Assembly: GCA_964019055.1 (NCBI GenBank)
Contig: OZ025221.1
Coordinates: forward strand, 9,885,106 to 9,949,105
DNA length: 64,000 nucleotides
Source: Anthopleura xanthogrammica
Lineage: Eukaryota; Cnidaria; Anthozoa; Actiniaria; Actiniidae
Reading direction: 5' to 3'
The notes beneath the pieces are model-generated. The model saw only the letters and a list, made by a program, of their open reading frames with translations, ran no database searches and was not told the DNA's origin. Positions 55,945 through 64,000 of this stretch are shown one piece after another. Numbering within the stretch: the first letter of the stretch is position 1; every line of letters begins with the position of its first letter. Position numbers and translations under genes: made by a program.

Positions 55945-57938
55945 TATAATTACAGCAAAACAGATGACTTCTAAACAAGCTGACTCCAAGCAATAGAATT
56001 CCAATGAATAAATTTCCTGTGGATCTTCTTTATGTACTTAAGTTATCTACGGAATAAGGATTGAAATCAAGATAGCGACCGACTTGCCGTTGACTCGGTT
56101 CTTGTTCACATCAATGACTTGCTATGAGCATACCGAATGAAGCTTGCTGTTTTGATTTCTAGAAATCCACTCATTTACGTTTTGTGTGTGGAAATATAGC
56201 ACCCACTCTTTGAAAACGGTGTTTGAAGGAATCGTTGTTCTCGTCTGCTTGAGTATCCTTGAGTTACTACTAAAAAATCAAGCCTTGGATTCAGCGTTCA
56301 GCCAAACATCAATCTGCTTCAGTAGCTCTGGATTATAGCAATCGAATGCTTCGTCACCAGCTTAGCTTTATAGTTGCGACTTCAACCGATTTACTGTCGC
56401 TAAGTAAGCTAATTGTCAAGCATTGTAGTCGGTTCGTGGAGTTGTGTACGTCTACTTGGTCCTGAGTTCTTCTGCTTTCACCCCCTTCTGTGTAGAGAAT
56501 AGACAACGTTAATCGAACTTATCAACTGCAGATCGATGAGGGCATTGGTTAAAACAATTATATGAAAGCGACTTACTGTAAGGCTTGGGAATAACAAGAG
56601 AGAAATACGAATTAAGTAAATCCTTGTTCTCCCTTGGGGCCTCGTAAAATGCAAAGTATACAGCTCATTAACAATACAGCTGTTTTGTAGATTATCAAAC
56701 TATTATTAATATCTCATGGATGTGGAATTATGGGTAGTATTAAAATGAAAAGTAGGTCATACCAATCCGTTCAGAGGATCGATTTCTTGTGTACCACCAA
56801 AGGCAAGCCAATCTTACGCTACTATTGTAATCGAGCTATGAATCGTTAAATATGCTATTTTTGTTTATGTAATAACTTAAAGCAGGTTAATGGAAAGGAG
56901 AGTTGGGGTTTGGTGTCATAAGTAGGCGCCTACTCAAGACGCTGAATAAAATCAAAATATAGCCAACAATGAGCTGGTTAGCTACTCTATAATTGGATGT
57001 TTGTACTTTAGGGATATAAACGCGGTTCCTATCAAAATAAAAAACCCCATCTGCTTCCAAAAGTCATCCACAAATGCAAATATTGTGTAATAACCGTAAA
57101 ATATCTATTATTGGATATTGTCAGGCGCGTTCAAAGGATGTTGACTTCCAGTACATTGAACAGGAATTGAAGCCCTAAATGAAAGTCCTCGACGTATAAT
57201 ATGACTTGATTAAAGGGAGAAAATTGCACATTAGAAAATTGCGTGCGGCAAGTCAAAGAATTCAGTCGATTTGGAAAGGGAATTTGCTTCATTGATCACG
57301 TGATCGCCATATCATAACATAAAGCCAACGACTGCTGATCCGTCAACGTTCTGATAAAGTGTAAATAGTTAATAACTGCTTAATGAACAAGAAAGAATTA
57401 AAATAGAAAAACTTATTTCCGGAATATTGGTAGATTAAATTAAATTAAATTCATTTTGAATTTCAGTAACGCTTCAACAACATTAGTATGACCATGAAAC
57501 GAAACGAAAAGGTTAATATTATTAACATTATTACATTGAATTATCAGAACTCTTCCACATCAATGTGAGCCTCAATAAAAACCATCTGCTTGCATGATTC
57601 AAGCGTATGATTAGTAATACCCTTGTTTCCACCTTAGTAGCCTCGCTTTGAGGCGCTTCAGAACGAGTTGATTGAGAAATAAAAATTCCAACTTCAGGTA
57701 ATACGTATGGGCCTATTGTTGATGCCAAGGAATTCAAGTCGAGCTTGACATTTTTATAAATCTAGTGTATTTTAATTAATATCAAACGTATTAGCTTCCT
57801 GATTTTCGTGCGCAACGAACGAAATGGCTCGAATTGAAGAAATATTTATTATTTTCGTTGTTTTTCTAGTTTACTGCTAATAACCTAATTCTTTAAAACT
57901 GTCGAATAGAAATGAAATAACCTTAACGTTTTATTCGT
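55945..57938. other. Upstream flank of gene B
   Basis: Should include the 5' untranslated region and promoter. No TATA-type or other promoter could be singled out. Confidence 0.5.
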
Positions 57939-58262
57939 ACCCTGAAACAACCTCTGGGCTGATCTAAGTCGGGACACGGCTAACTTACAGATCGAACCCT
58001 GAAACAACCTATGGACTGATCTAAGTCGGGGCACGGCTAACTCACAGATCGAACCCTGAAACAACCTCTGGGCTGATCTAAGTCGGGGCACGGCTAATTC
58101 AGATCGAATTGGAATTTTAGCTGGTTAGTTTTGAGGAGAGAGGAAGCCAGAGAACCCGGAAAAACCTCACATACTCTATACTCACATGTGATGACAAGTC
58201 CAGGATACCGGCCTAGGCCCAGAGGTGAGAGGTGAGACGGGAGTACCGCTACAACTTCCTTG
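57939..58262 (-). repeat. 57-bp-unit element, copy 4 with full leader (inverted)
   Basis: Three 57-bp units, then a leader reading on the minus strand TTTTTCCGGGTTCTCTGGCT, CCTCTCTCCTCAAAAC. Further up, GTAGCGGTACTCCCGTCTCA followed by CCTCTCACC recalls the tRNA-like head of the SINE at 54057. Confidence 0.85.
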
Positions 58263-58739
58263 ATTCCCAATCATAAATAATACTTTTTTTTCATTGAAAA
58301 TTTAAAACTATGAAACGAAACTGAGCTGCAGAAATCAATCAATCAAAGTTAATGAACGTTAAAGGAAACAGGTTTCGAACGAGAAGTTTTGCTTCAAGAT
58401 TCAGTGTCAGTACAGTAAATAATTACCATGGTCATGGGTTTCGATATTATTCCAGCAAATAACAATGACATTTCTTTTTTTACAAGTCATTCAAGTTTTC
58501 ATTTTGCCAAAAAAATTCCAATCAAATATAAGAAACATCATAGTCTGTTGATGAATTCCAATTTGTCTCCATGACTCTGGTCAATTTAGATGACACGTAT
58601 TTCAGTTGAATGAACAAGTTTTAAGTATAGTAGATGTTCTATGACTCGCAAAATTCATGTAATGGCCAAAACCCGAGTCGTCCAATAAAGTGATGTGATG
58701 ACTAAGCACTAACAAATCACGTGATCATTGTCCGCCATA

Positions 58740-59226
58740 TTGTTTCCATAGCCCAAAATGCCCTTTTTGAGAGAGGACTGTCGATCTAACCCTAAACCTT
58801 ACCCTAAACCTTACCCTAAACCTTACCCTAAACCTTACCCTAAACCTTACCCTAAACCTTACCCTAAACCTTACCCTAAACCTTACCCTAAACCTTACCC
58901 TAAACCTTACCCTAAACCTTACCCTAAACCTTACCCTAAACCTTACCCTAAACCTTACCCTAAACCTTACCCTAAACCTTACCCTAAACCTTACCCTAAA
59001 CCTTACCCTAAACCTTACCCTAAACCTTACCCTAAACCTTACCCTAAACCTTACCCTAAACCTTACCCTAAACCTTACCCTAAACCTTACCCTAAACCTT
59101 ACCCTAAACCTTACCCTAAACCTTACCCTAAACCTTACCCTAAACCTTACCCTAAACGAAACCTAACCAACCCTAGAACCGATACTAGTCCTTTCTCGAA
59201 ATAGGCATTTTGGGCTATGGAAGCAA
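58740..59226. mobile_element. TIR element carrying a telomere-like minisatellite
   Basis: Left end TTGTTTCCATAGCCCAAAAT then GCCCTTTTTGAGAGAGGACT; the right end reversed reads TTGCTTCCATAGCCCAAAAT then GCCTATTTCGAGAAAGGACT. About 5 mismatches in 40. Between them sits the 12-bp array. No clear target duplication, no coding sequence. Confidence 0.8.
58790..59157. repeat. Telomere-like 12-bp array (CCCTAAACCTTA), about 31 copies
   Basis: The 12-bp unit is CCCTAA (animal telomere hexamer complement) plus ACCTTA, a two-mismatch variant. Copies look perfect until the last, which decays into ACCTAACCAACCCTAG. It is interstitial and inside a TIR element. Confidence 0.97.
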
Positions 59227-60107
59227 GTATCAACCTCATTTGAAAGTAATTGGTTCATATGATGCCAGTGACAGTTTGCGCCATATATTTAGTCTCAAGC
59301 AATCACTTCTAGAAGAAACTCGAATTTGACTTCGATGTGTGTCAATTCGAGCTCTAAAAATACTTCTAAATATGACGGGAGCCTGTGGCAAGTGATTCGT
59401 TAGTGGTCTGATGCCCCTGGGCTCCAATTAATATTGAATATCCATTTAAAGGTTTCATCACCCTGTCCGACATTTACGTTTTGAAGGATTAAAAGGTCCT
59501 CCTAGCGCGCGTTATGTCTAATCATTGAGTGCCCCAGGGTTCCCTAAAGGATCTCGCCCGTTTTCTTACAAGTAAGTACTATTCTGATTTATCTACAGCA
59601 AATTGATGTATATCTGTAATGAAAAATGAGAAGACTACAGCAGAAAGACCGTCGATCAAGGTAATCCCAGGTACAGATGTCGAATCCCATTGTTTTGCTA
59701 CTCATTTTAGGGTCACACATGGAAACATCAGTGCGCCTCTCATATCATTCACCATACACAATCAGTTACATTAACAGTACAGTTTACACTATTAGAGTGG
59801 AGCGCGATGTGACTTGACCCTCGAACTCAGTTACTTAGTAACAAGATCTAATTTTACACAACAATCATATTCAAATAAAAAACAAAATGAGCTTGGCGCT
59901 ATTCCCTGTCATATAGTGTTTGAGCTTACTCCAGTAACCCGATGTTCATTATTGCCTTTCTTTGTGCAGACAATTAGTTATAAATATATTAATAATTAAT
60001 TCACTTGTTTTGGGCATATATTACCGAATAATTGTCTTGATGGTGTCATTATAGAACTTTCAGAATACGTGTTTTTATGCTTTGTCAGGTATAGTGTTGT
60101 TGAACTG

Positions 60108-60216
60108 ACTATCTATCTATCCATTTATCCATCCATTTATCCATTTATCCATCCATCCATCCATCCATCCATTTATCCATCCATTTATCCATCCATCCAT
60201 CCATCCATCCATCCCA
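60108..60216. repeat. (ATCC)n / (TTTATCC) repeat
   Basis: ATCC tetramers interspersed with ATTTATCC. Confidence 0.95.
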
Positions 60217-60412
60217 CCCATTCATTCACTCAGCCAGAAGCGTTTTAAAAGTTTCATTATGAATGTTTTCGCTACTTCCCTTAAAAAAATGATTCTGACA
60301 AAAAATTGAAAATCTGATCACGACATTGACCATTTCTGCCTTTGGCTAGTAGTATTTGAAAAGTCACGCTTGTCAACTCGACCTCACCTGAACTTACCTG
60401 AGGACTTAAAAG

Positions 60413-60438
60413 ATATATATATATATATATATATATAA
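60413..60438. repeat. (AT)n microsatellite
   Basis: About 12 AT units. Confidence 0.9.
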
Positions 60439-61510
60439 AAGCAATAACGAAAGTATCATGAAAGCCTAAAAATAAACGACCAGACTAAGTTAACGAGCAT
60501 CATAATGACAGCGCATTAAGGGAATGAATCCAAATACATTTTATAAATTTTCAAAATTAATGCAACAACAACATGTTCTTTTTTAAGAGTCATTTGCGTA
60601 TAAACTTTTTTAAGTATAAACTTGTTTAAAACTGATTTACAATGGATATGTTTAAGGAAAAAAGTTTAATGGAGTTAAGTCAAACCGTCATATCGAGCAA
60701 AAATAACAGCATTAGGAAGTAGAAACCATTGTGCATGCATTAGAAACACAAATATTATGGTTCAAGCGTTGCTATAGTTACAAGGCTTGTTATTAATATG
60801 TTAAAAAGCCCCTTCAAGGCATTGTTATAACAGTTGTTTATCTTACTATTTCCGCGAAGCTCATTAAACTTTTACGTTTCCGTAACTGAATCACGATTTT
60901 TGCAGGATGAAAATATCCCGAAAAACTCATCATGACAAACCATAGATTACTTTTATCCCGATCATTTGATCACCCTAAATTGCCCAAAGGTTTAAAATGG
61001 CTCTAAATATGACGCACGTTTATAAAACCCAAAGCCTTATATCTTATGTAATCGAGGTTCGACTCACTGACGCCTCGATATTGCTTGCATTTATCTTCCT
61101 TATACACATATGTAAAAAATCATACTTTTAGAACGTTTGGGCCTTTTAGTATTAGATGACAATGCTCGGTTTTCAATGTTTGTGTTTTAGACTTAGATCT
61201 GAGACGTTTGTATAACAAAGCCATGTTGGGGGTTTCTACATCCAATCGTATTTAGTCTCACATAAATAAACATAATAAAAATGCCTTGGAACTAACTTTA
61301 TCATCATCATCGTCATCATAGCTGTCGTGGGGCAAGACCACATAGCGCCAACTAGCTTTATAACTGTTCATAAATACTGACCAGGATACTCAGTGCTTCA
61401 AATGTGAAAAAATAATTGTCCCTAAGGGCATGAATACGAAACCTAAATCGGCAAAGAAGGATTAAGTAACAAATGAACTTTGATATATTGGTGGTTTTCG
61501 CATGATGTCA

Positions 61511-61573
61511 TAGCCGCCATGTTGGTTGATTTGTAATCAGTCTCTTTTGATATACCAACCAACATGGCCGCCA
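61511..61573. repeat. GCCGCCAT palindrome 4
   Basis: TAGCCGCCATGTTGGTTG and CCAACCAACATGGCCGCC separated by about 30 bp. Confidence 0.65.
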
Positions 61574-62289
61574 TGTGTCTTGTGTCATGTGTGTTCTTTG
61601 TATGGGAATGATTGAAAACCTACGATATGATGAGATTCAACCATATAAAATATTCAACAACTATAAGCCAGAGTAGTCATTAGATAAATGTTTACCCTAA
61701 GTTACTTTTTCAGCCATGGTTCTATCACGACCCTAAGCCTGGGGGTGCACAAACCTGTACCATAACAATAGACCATTGTACTAAAACAATAATTACGGGT
61801 TTTGTTTTTATCTTAAGAGAGCTTTATGCATCCTGGCCCTGGTCTATCTTTTCCTGGTAGCCTGCATTAGTAGATTCTAGTAAAAATTACTGAGTAGCGA
61901 GAGTCCTAGTCCAGAGTTAGGGGTCACGAGTGCGTGGGTGGTTTTGGCACGAGAGTTCCCGCCAAATCCACAGAAACATTGCAGGGCTCACCATGCACAC
62001 TCAGTGCCCAAACTGTAGAGCTACTATGAGATTAATTACAGCTGAACCTTGGTTTGTCTAGACTGTTAACATTGTTTTCTTCCGCAAGTCTTCTTAGACT
62101 AATTCTACTTTAAACTTTATGAAGTGAATGACTACAGTACTGAAAGTCCACAAGCACTGCAAGGCCAAATAATGAGAGTCGCGGATGGGGATGTGAGAGT
62201 TGGTTGAGTAATCCACACCTTTAAAACTACATTTTGTGTGATAAGTATGATGCCTTAGCGGTGAGCGATTGGTAAATCTTCGAAAAACA

Positions 62290-62428
62290 ATAAACCCCTT
62301 GTAGCATGTCGGAATGCAGCTCAATTTGGAGGACAACACAAAAGGGTCCAATTCCTAGGAGATTGAAATTCTTTTGTTTTTGTCCTCCAAATTGAGCTGC
62401 TTTGACGTCACGTGAAAGGGGTCTATAA
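62290..62428. mobile_element. 140-bp foldback MITE, copy 2 (opposite orientation)
   Basis: ATAAACCCCTT, GCAGCTCAATTTGGAGGACAA, an inner block, then the complement and GACGTCACGTGA-AAGGGGTCTATAAA. Aligned end to end with the reverse complement of copy 1. Confidence 0.8.
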
Positions 62429-64000
62429 ACTTAGTTTTGCCTTTGAACAAAAAGACGATGTAGAGAAAGGTTAACGTTGCTATGAGTCAGTAATAACGGT
62501 ATTAGAATAATGTATATCTTAACAGTCTGACCTTGGTTAAATCGTCGCAAAACAAGTAACTATGTTGTGGTTTTAAATTTGAACAAGAAAAACGTTGTTC
62601 AAGGTTGCTATGTGAGCGGGCATTTGTCAAGATGTCGATCGCGCGAGTGTATTACAATAGTTCACAAACGAGCCATCAACAGCACGATTTACTCCCTCTC
62701 TCCAACACTCAGTACACCGTTTGAAGGGTCAATTCAGATCTACTGCTCAATATATCAAATATGAAGCAAGTAAGGTCCGTAAAAATCAAACTAAACCAAA
62801 CCTCTCGCTTCGGCTATCGGTCAGTCAACGCACACACTATCCTCCTATCTCGTATATTATTTTTAAATTTACTCCAATTGTAAGGACGGAATAAAGAGTG
62901 CGCATGATAAACTCAAGCCAAAAGCAATTCATTTTAAACGGCAGGAGTTTTGATTGCACTTCATTGATAGTGTTTTGAGCAGGCGCATGGTGCGCACACA
63001 CAGTGAAGCTTGTAGTGAAAAGGTGTGATTTACTAGTATCATTAATCACTGTATTTACTATATTCCTTGACATTCGCCTCTGTCACCAGTGATATAACAA
63101 CTTAGATTTCTATTTAAAAGCCTTGTGAAGTGTTTTTTATTACTAATCACATTGTCTTGTCGTCTTTCTTCATATTTTTGATAAGTACATGCAAGACAGT
63201 TGTCCCACTGCCAGAAGTATTAGTGACGTTTTCCTGCAAGGATCGTGTATTTAAGAAAAAAATATGAATCAAAGTACAAACTAATACTAACACTACTTTG
63301 TCCTTGAAATAACTATATGTGTATCGTAAAACCCACTGATTTTCCTTTCCGGGAAAGTCGGTTATTTCTTTCATTTCTATTCTTTCATTTCGTTTCTCTT
63401 TTTTCATTATTCATTTATATTTATACGTTGTTACCGTTGTCTTTTAGACATTTATATTTCTTCCGCATAGAGTTTCATGTTTTTATTGCCTCGTGTCTGT
63501 TGTTTTCTCATGCAGTCTAGATCTATTCTTCTCTTCCTTTTTCTTTTTCATGGTTATTTTCATTCGTGATGATCAGTATTTTCCGCTGTATGAGTATACA
63601 CGGAGATACGAAAGCAAATAACTCGGGTTTTCTTTCTCTTAGTTATTGATAACAACTGGTATTACAAAATCTCGTGAATGAACTAAACTCACTATGGGGT
63701 CAATTCGGCAAAATAACAACTCCATCAAGGAATAAACGAGCAAAAGCACCAAAAGAATCTATATTAATAAACCTAGATTAATAGATCAGGGCACGATTGT
63801 AAGTTATTTTTGCGCTGATTTCAAGTTCAAAGCGGTAAGAATAATTTTTCTTAACTACATTGGGTTTTAGATGTTACTTTTAATTTTCCTCAAACCTCAT
63901 GATATGGAAGCGTTTAATAACTGTCCAGCTGTTTTGATTTCTTCTAGTGCAATTCCTCATACTCATCGCGTTTTTCCTTGCTGTTTTATTTAAACACGGC

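Larger units (their letters stand above)
59227..64000. other. Non-coding right flank
   Basis: Holds the ATCC and AT repeats, palindrome 4 and MITE copy 2. No frame with recognisable protein content. Confidence 0.6.

Noticed and set aside
57885..58091. Frame with a 19-residue repeat
   Set aside because: Translation of the 57-bp units; no start context or other copies in a common frame.
58758..59204. PYPK-repeat frame of 148 aa
   Set aside because: It is only the translation of the 12-bp telomere-like array; the period is divisible by three, so any frame stays open.

Overview
This window is nuclear DNA from an animal, most likely a marine invertebrate. It is AT-rich and has long non-coding stretches, GT-AG spliceosomal introns and many microsatellites and small inverted-repeat transposons. 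I lean towards a cnidarian because of the receptor-cyclase type and a 2A-peptide retroelement, but echinoderm, amphioxus, mollusc or other invertebrate origins are not excluded. No tRNA, rRNA or CRISPR was found.

The recognisable protein-coding content is two membrane receptor guanylate cyclases of the natriuretic-peptide-receptor type. Both are on the minus strand, arranged head to tail. Gene B (about 39360-55944) is complete: 23 exons were placed by splice sites, phases and protein similarity, and they sum to an open frame of 1,153 codons plus stop. It has a signal peptide, ligand-binding domain, one transmembrane helix, kinase-homology pseudokinase domain, linker helix, guanylate cyclase catalytic domain and C-terminal tail. 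Gene A (exons from 11495 down to 186) is a paralogue with 15 matching exons. It leaves the window at the left edge, so its linker and cyclase domain lie outside. Exon phases are identical at all shared junctions and many exon lengths are identical, so the pair arose by duplication of a whole gene.

The 28 kb between the genes (11.5-39 kb) and the 8 kb upstream of gene B hold no gene I can recognise. They contain a reverse-transcriptase remnant (34322-34762), many foldback elements, and CT, CCAT and TA arrays. Gene introns carry an extreme 142-bp tandem array (2781-4260), a CCCCCT array, a CAT array, several foldback elements, and a 346-codon same-strand ORF ending near a 2A ribosome-skipping motif (43401-44438).

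The most unusual non-genic items are these: a 12-bp telomere-like array of about 31 copies enclosed between 40-bp terminal inverted repeats (58740-59226); a dispersed element family with tandem 57-bp units at its end (four loci in both orientations); a tRNA-like SINE sharing part of that family's core (54057-54227); and a 140-bp foldback element present in opposite orientations near the two ends of the window.
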